From the NCBI GenBank assembly GCA_902773455.1, contig CACYEW010000306.1:1-9058 (forward strand): 9,058 nt of DNA. Reading direction: 5' to 3'. Within the stretch, counting starts at the first letter, position 1; each line of letters starts with the position of its first letter. Origin of the DNA: an uncultured Ruminococcus sp. Lineage in GTDB: Bacteria; Bacillota; Clostridia; Oscillospirales; CAG-272. Made by a program: the position numbers and the translations under genes. The notes under the pieces are model-generated. The model ran no database searches. It was not told where the DNA came from and saw nothing but the letters and a program-made list of their open reading frames with translations. This document shows positions 1 through 5,828 of the stretch, one piece after another.

Positions 1-747
1 AAGGAAGCCGGGAAGATCGCGAAGGATAAGGAGCTTTTGTCTCAGGTTTCGTCGAAAACGGATTCGGATTTCGTGACGGCGGTGGATCTTTCCATTTCCG
101 AATTTATTAAAAAGAATCTTGCGGCTCTTACGCCGGATATCGGCTTTATGAGCGAAGAGGAAGAATGCGAGATACAGCCGGTACGCTGGATACTCGATCC
201 GATAGACGGCACGACCAATCTGCTTTACGGCTATAACATGAGCTCCGTTTCGCTCGGATTATGCGATCACAACGTCATAAAATTCGGCGTGGTCTACAAT
301 CCTTTTACAAAAGAGCTTTTTACGGCGGTACGCGGCAAGGGCGCGTATTATAACGGGAAACGTATGGAAAAGATCGCCGACCGCGACCTTAAAGCCTGCA
401 TCGTGGAATTCGGAGCCGGCGTTTCGAGAAAAAACAATACCGATATGAATTTCGATATCGCAAAAGAAGTATTCACGAAATGCCTCGATCTTCGCCGCGT
501 ATGCTCCTCCGCTCTGACGCTTTGCTATATAGCGGCGGGTAAGCTGAACGGTTATTTTGAGAAAAGCCTCAAGCCGTGGGACTGCGCCGCGGGTTCGCTC
601 ATTCTTGAAGAATGCGGCGGCGTAAATATGACCTGGGAAGGCGCGCCGATAGATTTCAGCCGCCCCGGTTCATATATCGCCGGTTCTCCGAAGGCCGCCG
701 GATTTCTTCTCAAAACCGTGCAAAAACACATGAACGCCGACAAATAA
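1..747 (+). CDS. Inositol monophosphatase family protein (5' end outside window)
   Basis: This is a Mg2+-dependent, Li+-sensitive-type phosphatase of the inositol monophosphatase superfamily; members hydrolyse inositol-1-phosphate or related sugar phosphates in the cytoplasm. The frame is open from base 1, so the N-terminus lies outside the window and 248 residues are visible. Metal-binding motif A, WILDPIDGTTN, is at about visible residues 63-73, with Asp66 and Asp69 as ligands. The upstream acidic ligand patch (MSEEEE) is at about 50-55. Motif B, WDCAAGSLILEECGG, is at about 193-207, with its Asp as the third metal ligand. The N-terminal KTDSDFVTAVD segment matches the usual K-x-D-x-VT-x-D stretch, so only roughly 20-30 residues are missing. 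It converges on rplS across a shared hairpin terminator. The exact substrate (inositol phosphate, histidinol phosphate or another) cannot be told from sequence alone. Confidence 0.93.
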   Translation, partial: KEAGKIAKDKELLSQVSSKTDSDFVTAVDLSISEFIKKNLAALTPDIGFMSEEEECEIQPVRWILDPIDGTTNLLYGYNMSSVSLGLCDHNVIKFGVVYNPFTKELFTAVRGKGAYYNGKRMEKIADRDLKACIVEFGAGVSRKNNTDMNFDIAKEVFTKCLDLRRVCSSALTLCYIAAGKLNGYFEKSLKPWDCAAGSLILEECGGVNMTWEGAPIDFSRPGSYIAGSPKAAGFLLKTVQKHMNADK

Positions 748-755
748 AAAAGAAA

Positions 756-787
756 ACCGCACCGGTTGACCGGTGCGGTATCTTTTA
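756..787. terminator. Bidirectional intrinsic terminator between the phosphatase and rplS
   Basis: Bases 756-765 (ACCGCACCGG) pair perfectly with 770-779 around the 4-nt loop TTGA. The 10-bp GC-rich stem is flanked on the left by an A-rich run (746-756) and on the right by ATCTTTT. On either strand the hairpin is therefore followed by a U-rich stretch. It sits 8 nt after the + strand stop and just beyond the rplS stop, as expected for a terminator shared by convergent genes. Confidence 0.9.
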
Positions 788-1129
788 TCAGATATCTTCT
801 TTCGTCTTGGCGGCTTTGCCCACTCTGTCGCGCAGATAGTAGAGCTTTGCACGTCTGACTTTACCGTGGCGGATAGTTTCGACCTTCTCAACGTTGGGAG
901 AATGGATCGGGAACGTCTTTTCGACGCCTACGCCGTAAGAAATTCTTCTGACTGTGAACGTTTCGGAAATGCCGCTGCCGCGCTTTGCGATAACGGTGCC
1001 CTCGTAGATCTGTATTCTCGATTTGCTGCCTTCGACTATTCTGTTATGAACGCGAACGGTATCACCGACTTTGACCTGCGGGATTTCCTTCTTGAGCTGT
1101 TCTTCGGTAAGAGCCTTGATCAAATCCAT
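788..1129 (-). CDS. rplS: 50S ribosomal protein L19
   Basis: L19 is a structural protein of the large ribosomal subunit located at the 30S-50S interface. The 113-residue product has the full family signature: VKVGDTVRVHNRIVEG (about 20-35), IQIYEGTVIAKRGSGISETF (about 39-58), VRRISYGVGVEKTFPIHSP, and the basic end GKVRRAKLYYLRDRVGKAA. The start is ATG at 1129 (MDLIKALTEEQ), which matches the usual L19 N-terminus (M-x-x-I-x-x-x-E). It is preceded by a perfect AGGAGG (1143-1138) at 8-nt spacing. An in-frame ATG 42 nt upstream lies inside the leader hairpins and would add a non-conserved tail, so it was not used. The gene stands alone here, away from the rpsP-rimM-trmD genes that often accompany it, and has its own promoter and leader. 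Confidence 0.97.
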   Translation of the reverse strand: MDLIKALTEEQLKKEIPQVKVGDTVRVHNRIVEGSKSRIQIYEGTVIAKRGSGISETFTVRRISYGVGVEKTFPIHSPNVEKVETIRHGKVRRAKLYYLRDRVGKAAKTKEDI

Positions 1130-1213
1130 TTCGGCTGCCTCCTGTATAAGATCATTCGGACATTCATGCACAGCTGCAGCGGACTGCCCTGCATATGCGC
1201 TTTTTCACGCATC
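1130..1213 (-). promoter_or_regulatory. Structured 5' leader of rplS (candidate L19 autoregulatory leader)
   Basis: The predicted rplS transcript begins near 1213 and has about 84 untranslated bases. They fold into two hairpins. The first is ATGCG/CGCAT with an 8-nt loop (1212-1195). The second is a two-part element: outer arms ATGCA (1194-1190) and TGCAT (1170-1166), inner stem GCAG-TCCG-CTGC (1187-1176), and a 2x5 internal loop between them. Several r-protein genes of the Bacillota, rplS included, carry leaders through which the protein represses its own synthesis. Position and structure fit that class, but a match to the described L19 leader family was not tested. Confidence 0.5.
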
Positions 1214-1219
1214 TTGGTG

Positions 1220-1275
1220 ATTATATCACAAAATTTCGCGTTTGTCAATACTTATTTTTCAAATTAAAAAATTTT
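1220..1275 (-). promoter_or_regulatory. Consensus sigma-A promoter with UP-like element for rplS
   Basis: Read on the - strand, a perfect -35 box TTGACA (1248-1243) and a perfect -10 box TATAAT (1225-1220) are separated by the ideal 17 nt. Immediately upstream, about 1275-1250 is almost pure A/T with alternating A and T runs, as in an UP element contacted by the RNA polymerase alpha subunit. This is the strongest promoter in the window and fits a ribosomal protein gene. Transcription should start near 1213. Confidence 0.93.
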
Positions 1276-1300
1276 TCGTTTTTTACTTAAAATATTGATT

Positions 1301-1963
1301 TTATTCGCCTTTTGTGTTATAATTACGGATAAGTTCGGCAATTTCATAAATATCCGATACTATAAACTCCGGTCTGACCGTGCTTTTCAGTTCTTCTTCG
1401 GTAAAAGTGGTGGTCACGGCGCACTGGTGCATCATGGCGGCTTTTGCGGCAAGGATCCCGTTTTTTGCGTCTTCGATCACAAGGCATTGACCCGGTTCGA
1501 CGCCGAGGACCTCCGCTCCTTTAAGGTATATATCCGGCGCGGGTTTGTTGCGCTTGATGTCCCTGCCGTTTATCAGCGCGTCGAACATGGAAGACAAACC
1601 GGTCACGCGGAGATTGATCTCCATTTTGACCTTGTCGGCGCTCGTGCAGACGGCTCTCATCACGCCCATATCTTTCAGCGTCTCGACGGTTTTATACGTG
1701 TTTTCATACGCTATGTTGTGCTTTTCGGCGAGCTTGTCGTATATTTCGTAGGTGACGACGGACATTTGCCGGTCGTATTTTAATCCGTGCGCTTCCGCGG
1801 CGCCGCCGAGATATGCGACGTCTCCCGCGCCTATATACGGAGCGAAATCTTCTTTGCATACCGTAACGCCGCGCAGTTTGAACATCTGCGCCGCCGCCTG
1901 ATACGTGATCTCTTCGGAATCGACTAAAACGCCGTCCATATCGAACAAAACAGCCTTTATCAT
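1301..1963 (-). CDS. HAD-superfamily hydrolase, beta-phosphoglucomutase/phosphatase-like
   Basis: This is a cytoplasmic HAD-superfamily enzyme that would transfer or hydrolyse phosphate through an Asp-phosphate intermediate. All four HAD motifs are present in 220 residues. Motif I is FDMDGVLVDSE with nucleophile Asp8 and acid/base Asp10. Motif II is CTSADK (about 106-111). Motif III is Lys140 in NKPAPDIY. Motif IV is VIEDAKNG with Glu164 and Asp165. The helical cap between motifs I and II carries YIGAGDVAYLGGAAEAHG, typical of the beta-phosphoglucomutase-like subfamily. ATG at 1963 is preceded by GGGGG (1973-1969) at 5-nt spacing. The gene diverges from the Lrp operon and ends about 50 nt before the rplS promoter, with no clear terminator between them. 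The substrate is unknown; phosphatase and mutase activity cannot be distinguished here. Confidence 0.9.
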   Translation of the reverse strand: MIKAVLFDMDGVLVDSEEITYQAAAQMFKLRGVTVCKEDFAPYIGAGDVAYLGGAAEAHGLKYDRQMSVVTYEIYDKLAEKHNIAYENTYKTVETLKDMGVMRAVCTSADKVKMEINLRVTGLSSMFDALINGRDIKRNKPAPDIYLKGAEVLGVEPGQCLVIEDAKNGILAAKAAMMHQCAVTTTFTEEELKSTVRPEFIVSDIYEIAELIRNYNTKGE

Positions 1964-1981
1964 AATATCCCCCGTTTTTGC

Positions 1982-1998
1982 AAATAACGCAATTATTT
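1982..1998. promoter_or_regulatory. 6-5-6 palindrome, candidate Lrp/AsnC operator in the divergent promoter region
   Basis: AAATAA (1982-1987) and TTATTT (1993-1998) form a perfect inverted repeat around CGCAA. A 15-17 bp AT-rich palindrome is the usual size of one Lrp/AsnC dimer site. It lies upstream of the Lrp-family gene starting at 2051 and covers the -10 box of the divergent HAD gene. For the + strand, the best -10-like hexamer is TATTAT (2007-2012), but no convincing -35 precedes it, so that promoter may be weak or activator-dependent. The binding role is inferred. Confidence 0.45.
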
Positions 1999-2023
1999 TA
2001 CACCGATATTATGAATTTTTCAA
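1995..2023 (-). promoter_or_regulatory. Sigma-A promoter of the HAD hydrolase gene
   Basis: On the - strand, TTGAAA (2023-2018) and TAAAAT (2000-1995) are spaced by 17 nt, each one base from consensus. Transcription would start near 1988, about 25 nt before the ATG at 1963. The -10 box overlaps the palindrome at 1982-1998, so a protein bound there would block this promoter. Confidence 0.7.
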
Positions 2024-2050
2024 GTATTTAATTTATGAAAGGATCAAGTC

Positions 2051-2527
2051 ATGAATGAATTATTGAAGCTTCTCGAAAAGGATTCGAGATTAACTCCCGA
2101 AATGCTCGCCGCAATGCTCTCAAAAGAGGTCGGCGATATCAAAAAAGAAATAGAAAAATACGAAAAAGACGGTACGATAGTCGGTTACAACACCCTGATC
2201 GACTGGGATAAGACCGACCGTGAATACGTTACCGCTCTTATAGAACTGAAAATAACGCCTCAGCGCGATATCGGTTTCGACCGCGTCGCGGAACGCATAT
2301 ATAATTATCCCGAGGTACAGAGCCTTTATCTTATGTCGGGCGGTTTTGATCTCTGCGTGCTGATCGAAGGCAAAACGCTGAAGGAGGTCGCGCTTTTCGT
2401 CGCGGAAAAACTCGCCCCGATGGACAGCGTGGTATCGACCGCCACGCATTTCGTTCTGCGCAAATATAAAGACAAAGGGCTTATTTACAAGCGCGGCGAC
2501 GTCGATCTGAGAGGTGAGTGTCTTTGA
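2051..2527 (+). CDS. Lrp/AsnC family transcriptional regulator
   Basis: This is a 158-residue DNA-binding regulator of the feast/famine family, which senses amino acids. An N-terminal winged helix-turn-helix occupies about residues 1-50; the recognition region is SRLTPEMLAAMLSKEVGDI, followed by the wing DGTIVGYN. A RAM (effector-binding, oligomerising) domain occupies about 58-140, beginning YVTALIELKI and containing the effector-pocket motif MSGGFDLCVLIEG (about 95-107). The ATG at 2051 has AAAGGA (2037-2042) at 8-nt spacing. The TGA shares one base with the ATG of the downstream aminotransferase, so the two are translationally coupled. The pairing resembles alaR-alaT of B. subtilis, where an Lrp-type regulator controls an alanine transaminase. 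Control of its own operon is therefore likely, though the effector is unproven. Confidence 0.93.
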   Translation: MNELLKLLEKDSRLTPEMLAAMLSKEVGDIKKEIEKYEKDGTIVGYNTLIDWDKTDREYVTALIELKITPQRDIGFDRVAERIYNYPEVQSLYLMSGGFDLCVLIEGKTLKEVALFVAEKLAPMDSVVSTATHFVLRKYKDKGLIYKRGDVDLRGECL

Positions 2528-3696
2528 TGGATTACGGTAAGCTTTTGTCGGAGGTCGTAACGGAAATAAAACCGTCCGGCATACGCAAATTCTTCGATCT
2601 GTTGAACGGCAGAGACGACGTTATATCGCTGACCGTGGGTCAGCCCGATTTCCCCACGCCGTGGCACGTGCGTGAAACGGGTATAATATCGCTTGAAAAG
2701 GGTTATACGTACTACACGTCGAACGCCGGTACGCTCGCTTTGCGTAACGAGATATCGGAATATCTCTCGCGCAGATTCGGTCTTCACTATAAGCCCGAGA
2801 CCGAGGTGATCGTCACCGTCGGCGGCAGCGAGGCGATAGATCTGGCGATAAGGGCGCTCGTTACGCCGGGCGACGAGGTTATAATACCTCAGCCGTCTTT
2901 CGTCTGCTACGAGCCGATAACGCGGCTCTGCGGCGGCGTGCCTGTTATAATCGAGACAAAAGCGGAAGACAATTTCAAGCTGACCGCAAAGGATCTCAAA
3001 GCGAAGATAAGCGATAAAACGAAGCTGCTCGTTCTTCCCTTCCCGAACAATCCCACGGGCGCCGTAATGGATAAAAACGAGCTTGAAAAGATCGCGGACG
3101 TTTTGAAAGATACGAATATCGCCGTACTCTCGGACGAGATATATTCGGAGCTTACCTACGGATCGAAACACGTTTCGATAGCGACTCTTCCGGATATGAA
3201 AGAACGCTGTATCGTCGTAAACGGATTTTCCAAGGCGTATTCGATGACGGGGTGGCGCCTCGGCTTCGTCTGCGCGCCGGCTGAAATCACGAAACAGATG
3301 CTCAAAATACATCAGTTCGCCATAATGTGCGCTCCGGTCACGAGTCAGTTCGCGGCTGTCGAGGCGCTCAAAAACGGCGACTCCGATATAGAGATGATGA
3401 AAGCCGAGTACGACAGAAGAAGGAAATTCATCGTTGAAGAGCTGAACCGCATAGGTCTTCCCTGCTTCGAGCCGAAAGGCGCGTTTTACGTGTTCCCCGA
3501 CGTTTCGGGCTTCGGTATGACCTCCGACGAATTCTGCGAAAAACTGCTCGACGAGGGCAAGGTGGCGATAGTTCCCGGCAGCGCATTCGGCGAATGCGGC
3601 GAAGGATTCGCGCGTATTTCTTACGCGTATTCTGTTAAGCACATCGCGGCGGCGGTCGAGCGTATCGAGGCTTTCGTCGCCGGGTTGAGAAAGTAA
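2527..3696 (+). CDS. PLP-dependent class I aminotransferase (alanine/aspartate transaminase-like)
   Basis: This cytoplasmic fold-type I PLP enzyme moves an amino group between an amino acid and a 2-oxo acid. In 389 residues it shows GQPDFPTP (38-45, substrate loop), the phosphate-binding region VGGSEAID (98-105), PNNPTGA with Asn175 against the PLP ring, SDEIYSE with Asp203 and Tyr206, the Schiff-base Lys236 in GFSKAYSMTGWRLG, and Arg363 in FARISY for the substrate carboxylate. The chosen ATG at 2527 has GAGGTGA (2511-2517) at about 9-nt spacing. The GTG at 2518 lies inside that ribosome binding site, so it is unlikely to be the start. It overlaps the Lrp gene stop by one base. An alanine-forming transaminase like B. 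subtilis AlaT is the best guess from context. Aspartate, aromatic or N-acetyl-LL-diaminopimelate transaminase cannot be excluded. Confidence 0.95.
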   Translation: MDYGKLLSEVVTEIKPSGIRKFFDLLNGRDDVISLTVGQPDFPTPWHVRETGIISLEKGYTYYTSNAGTLALRNEISEYLSRRFGLHYKPETEVIVTVGGSEAIDLAIRALVTPGDEVIIPQPSFVCYEPITRLCGGVPVIIETKAEDNFKLTAKDLKAKISDKTKLLVLPFPNNPTGAVMDKNELEKIADVLKDTNIAVLSDEIYSELTYGSKHVSIATLPDMKERCIVVNGFSKAYSMTGWRLGFVCAPAEITKQMLKIHQFAIMCAPVTSQFAAVEALKNGDSDIEMMKAEYDRRRKFIVEELNRIGLPCFEPKGAFYVFPDVSGFGMTSDEFCEKLLDEGKVAIVPGSAFGECGEGFARISYAYSVKHIAAAVERIEAFVAGLRK

Positions 3697-3711
3697 GCGG
3701 GTGATCTTACG
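3697..3711 (+). promoter_or_regulatory. Extended Shine-Dalgarno followed by an ACG probable start codon
   Basis: GCGGGTGATC (3697-3706) is close to GGAGGTGATC, the full complement of the 16S rRNA 3' end, differing only at its second and third bases. Seven bases after the GGAGG-equivalent core, in the frame of the downstream gene, lies ACG (3709-3711) followed by GGT AAA TTC GAT ATT. No ATG, GTG or TTG occurs in that frame between the aminotransferase TAA (3694) and the ATG at 3763. The site points to initiation at ACG or at a codon one substitution from ATG. Confidence 0.5.
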
Positions 3712-3762
3712 GGTAAATTCGATATTTACATAGAGAATAAAAAAGACCTGACCGACGCCGTT

Positions 3763-4389
3763 ATGACTTACGGCTTCGTGCCGCTTTTCAAAAACTCGAT
3801 TCCCGGTTTTTCCGTCGCCGAACACGTCCATCCGAGGGCGTGGTTCACGGACGAGCCGGGCGTATGGGAATGGAAGGGCCCCGTCATACGCGAGACCGGC
3901 TGCGCTTACGGTAAGTTTTTCGAAAACAAAGCCGTTTTCATCAGAGCCGATCTGTTCACCGATTTTGCAAACTACCGCCGCGACGGTTACGATTTCGACG
4001 CCCGTTTCGACGACGGTCTCGCTTCTTACCGTGAAAAGGATCTGTACGATCTGCTCGACAAAAGCGCGCCCGTTTTATCGCGTAAACTCCGTGCCGACGG
4101 ATGCTACGGCAAAGGCGGCAAAACGGGATTTGAAACGCTCATAACGAAGCTTCAGGCGCAGTGTTACGCGCTGATCAGCGATTTCGTGTACGATAAGGAT
4201 AAAAACGGCAAGCCTTACGGCTGGGGCGTGGGCGAATATTCGACGCCGGAAATATTTTTCGGTCTGTCTTTTCGGGATAACGTATATAAAAGAAAACCGA
4301 AAGAGTCTTACGAACTCGTCTTCGATCACTTAAAGGAACTATTGCCGGACGCCTCCGACAAAGCGATAAAAAAGATACTTTCGATATAA
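3763..4389 (+). CDS. Conserved protein of the family often labelled AlkZ-related (true start probably about 3709)
   Basis: The product is a soluble protein, 208 residues from the first ATG, with no signal peptide or membrane segment. It is rich in conserved aromatic and acidic blocks: YGFVPLFKNSIPGFS, WEWKGPVIRETGCAYGKFF, FANYRRDGYDFDARFDDGLASY, KTGFETLITKLQAQCY and YGWGVGEYSTPE. From memory this pattern belongs to a family of about 220 residues annotated AlkZ-related (after the DNA glycosylase AlkZ/YcaQ), but I see no catalytic motif that proves base-excision activity. The ATG at 3763 has no ribosome binding site and would cut into a predicted helix. The same frame stays open back to 3697 and encodes a plausible strand-helix segment, GKFDIYIENKKDLTDAV, behind a good Shine-Dalgarno. 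I infer a start at ACG 3709 (about 227 residues). It follows the aminotransferase and is probably cotranscribed with it. Confidence 0.75.
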   Translation: MTYGFVPLFKNSIPGFSVAEHVHPRAWFTDEPGVWEWKGPVIRETGCAYGKFFENKAVFIRADLFTDFANYRRDGYDFDARFDDGLASYREKDLYDLLDKSAPVLSRKLRADGCYGKGGKTGFETLITKLQAQCYALISDFVYDKDKNGKPYGWGVGEYSTPEIFFGLSFRDNVYKRKPKESYELVFDHLKELLPDASDKAIKKILSI

Positions 4390-4434
4390 AAAACTGTTAA
4401 AACTTCTCGATAAAGGTTTTAACAGTTTTATTTT
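4390..4434. terminator. Bidirectional terminator between the + strand operon and the - strand cluster
   Basis: A 14-bp perfect stem pairs AAAACTGTTAAAAC (4390-4403) with GTTTTAACAGTTTT (4416-4429) around a 12-nt loop, followed by ATTTT. The A-rich left arm becomes the U-tract on the other strand. It begins right after the stop at 4389 and overlaps the stop codon (4428-4430) of the converging gene, so it ends both operons. The stem is AT-rich, so its termination strength is less certain than that of the hairpin at 756-787. Confidence 0.8.
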
Positions 4435-4979
4435 GTATGCGATTTCTTGACCGGCGCTTTTTCTTTTACCTTCTTTTTCGCCGCGATCCACTTTCTTGTA
4501 ATATCCGCGGTCATCACTGTGAAAATCACGGAAAGTACGGTCAAGCCTATCAGACCGTTTCCGCCGCTTATCGCGGTATATATCACGACGGCAGATAACG
4601 CCGCGGTGACGCATAACAAAAACAACGTAAGATCAAAATATATGATTTTCGCATTGAGATCTCTCTGCTTTTCAAATTCAGCGGTATCGACGGAGCCTTT
4701 ATTGAATACTGATACTTCAAGCAGCGAATACTTTGAAATCAGTTCGGACGCCCTATGCTTTCTTAATTCATATGAAACGGGAAACAGTCTGTTGTTTTTC
4801 GGAGCATCAAATGAGCAGAAGTATTCTTTCGGCTTCTGAGAAGGCTTTTTCTTTTCAAAGAAAAAGAAAAATCTGAATTTCACGTATGCCAAAGCCCAAC
4901 CGTTTTCGTCCGCTTCGTTGAGTTTTTTATCAAGCCTGTCGAGCGAGTTCAACGTATGGAATATAAACTTTCTTATCAT
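4428..4979 (-). CDS. DUF2812-like membrane protein
   Basis: The 183-residue product has a soluble N-terminal half and two membrane helices. The N-terminal stretch LDKKLNEADENGWALAYVKF, then FFFFFEKKKPS and KEYFCSFDAP (about residues 13-60), resembles the DUF2812 pattern: a short helix ending in GW-x-L, a strand with a Phe-rich core, and a Tyr-x-x-D strand. Hydrophobic helices lie at about 114-137 and 142-159, followed by a strongly basic cytoplasmic-type tail rich in Lys. There is no signal peptide. The ATG at 4979 is 9 nt after the stop of the upstream gene, and AAGG lies within that gap, so the two are cotranscribed. Function is unknown. DUF2812 proteins are often found beside PadR-type regulators, but none is present here. 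The family assignment is by eye and moderate. Confidence 0.7.
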   Translation of the reverse strand: MIRKFIFHTLNSLDRLDKKLNEADENGWALAYVKFRFFFFFEKKKPSQKPKEYFCSFDAPKNNRLFPVSYELRKHRASELISKYSLLEVSVFNKGSVDTAEFEKQRDLNAKIIYFDLTLFLLCVTAALSAVVIYTAISGGNGLIGLTVLSVIFTVMTADITRKWIAAKKKVKEKAPVKKSHTK

Positions 4980-4988
4980 TTTCCCGCC

Positions 4989-5828
4989 TTAAAGCTCGTA
5001 TTCAAACGACGCTTTTTCCGTATTCGTCTCAAAAAGCGTTTTTCCGTTTATTTCTAACTTGTAATACGCGCCGCATTCCGCGCTTTCCCTTATAAGCCTC
5101 GTCATTTCTCCGTTTGACGGAGCGTTAAGCTCGTAATGACGCTTTTCGGTCAGCTTTGCCGTAAGTCTCATATTCTTTTGCTTTATTACGATCTCGCCGT
5201 CTTTTATCTTCTCCGCTTTCGCGCCCTTATACGTTGCTATCCGGTATTCCTTGCCGTCGATGTAAACGACGCCGATAATACCGGTAAAACGGATCTTACC
5301 TATCGGTATTTCCGCGACGCTCAGCATAAGAGAGCCGTTTTCTATGAACGCGTGAGTCCACGCGTAGACCCGCGGGAACGAACGGCCTCTGTCGCCCTCC
5401 GTATAACCTTTGCCGCCGTCAAAGCACGTTTCTTTGCCGTTGATCGCAGCTTTGCCGCTCACCGTGTGCAGCATATTGTAAACCGAATGGCGGCACTCCA
5501 TAAAAGGCACGAAGCGAAAAGGTCCCATTATATCGTATTTTACCGGCGTGTTTTTGCCGAACGCGATATCGGCTTTGATGTTCAAGCCCTCTCTTTCGAT
5601 ATCGACTTTGACGCCTTTATCCGAAAAACGGCTGCGTCCGATCGTTATGCAGTCTTTTGATTCTGAAAAATCCTCAAACGGAAAGTCGGCGTTATACGCT
5701 CCGTCTTTCGTTATGATCTGTACTGACGCCGATCTTTTATCCTTGCTTTTACTGTATGAAGCTATGAACGCGACCGTGTCGGTATCTGTCTGGCATTTGT
5801 AATATCTGCCGTAAAAGTATTCTTTCAT
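4989..5828 (-). CDS. Tocopherol-cyclase-like / AttH-type beta-barrel protein of unknown function
   Basis: The 279-residue soluble protein resembles the bacterial relatives of plant tocopherol cyclase. The recognisable core runs from MGPFRFVPFMECRHSVYNM (about 101-119), through GKAAINGKETCFDGGKGYTE (125-144), the family hallmark GDRGRSFPRVYAWTHAF (145-161) and LMLSVAEIPIG, to FTGIIGVVYIDGKEYRIATYKGA (181-203). It closes with a KLTEKRHYELNAP segment and an ending in which ligand-binding strands alternate. Tocopherol is not made by anaerobic Bacillota, so the substrate must be something else; the fold suggests binding of a hydrophobic ligand. The start ATG (5828) overlaps the trmO stop as ATGA, indicating translational coupling; its ribosome binding site is weak (GAGAT). 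No signal peptide or membrane segment is visible. Family assignment is good, function unknown. Confidence 0.8.
   Translation of the reverse strand: MKEYFYGRYYKCQTDTDTVAFIASYSKSKDKRSASVQIITKDGAYNADFPFEDFSESKDCITIGRSRFSDKGVKVDIEREGLNIKADIAFGKNTPVKYDIMGPFRFVPFMECRHSVYNMLHTVSGKAAINGKETCFDGGKGYTEGDRGRSFPRVYAWTHAFIENGSLMLSVAEIPIGKIRFTGIIGVVYIDGKEYRIATYKGAKAEKIKDGEIVIKQKNMRLTAKLTEKRHYELNAPSNGEMTRLIRESAECGAYYKLEINGKTLFETNTEKASFEYEL

Noticed and set aside
1130..1171. N-terminal extension of L19 from the ATG at 1171
   Set aside because: The L19 family starts at the MDLIKAL position, which has a perfect AGGAGG. The extension would translate through the leader structure.
3701..3733. GTG at 3701 as the start of the AlkZ-related gene
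   Set aside because: It is in a different frame and reaches TAG at 3731. The GTG is part of the Shine-Dalgarno-like sequence.
2485..3831. Long open frame (about 448 codons) on the - strand opposite the aminotransferase
   Set aside because: It is Arg/Tyr-rich with no recognisable motif, and lies antisense to a gene with every class I aminotransferase signature. It is a codon-bias shadow.
4841..4875. Phe-rich run and A/T homopolymers in the DUF2812-like gene as a frameshift site
   Set aside because: The reading frame is continuous through the run, and the residues fit the Phe-rich strand seen in this family. There is no sign of a broken gene.
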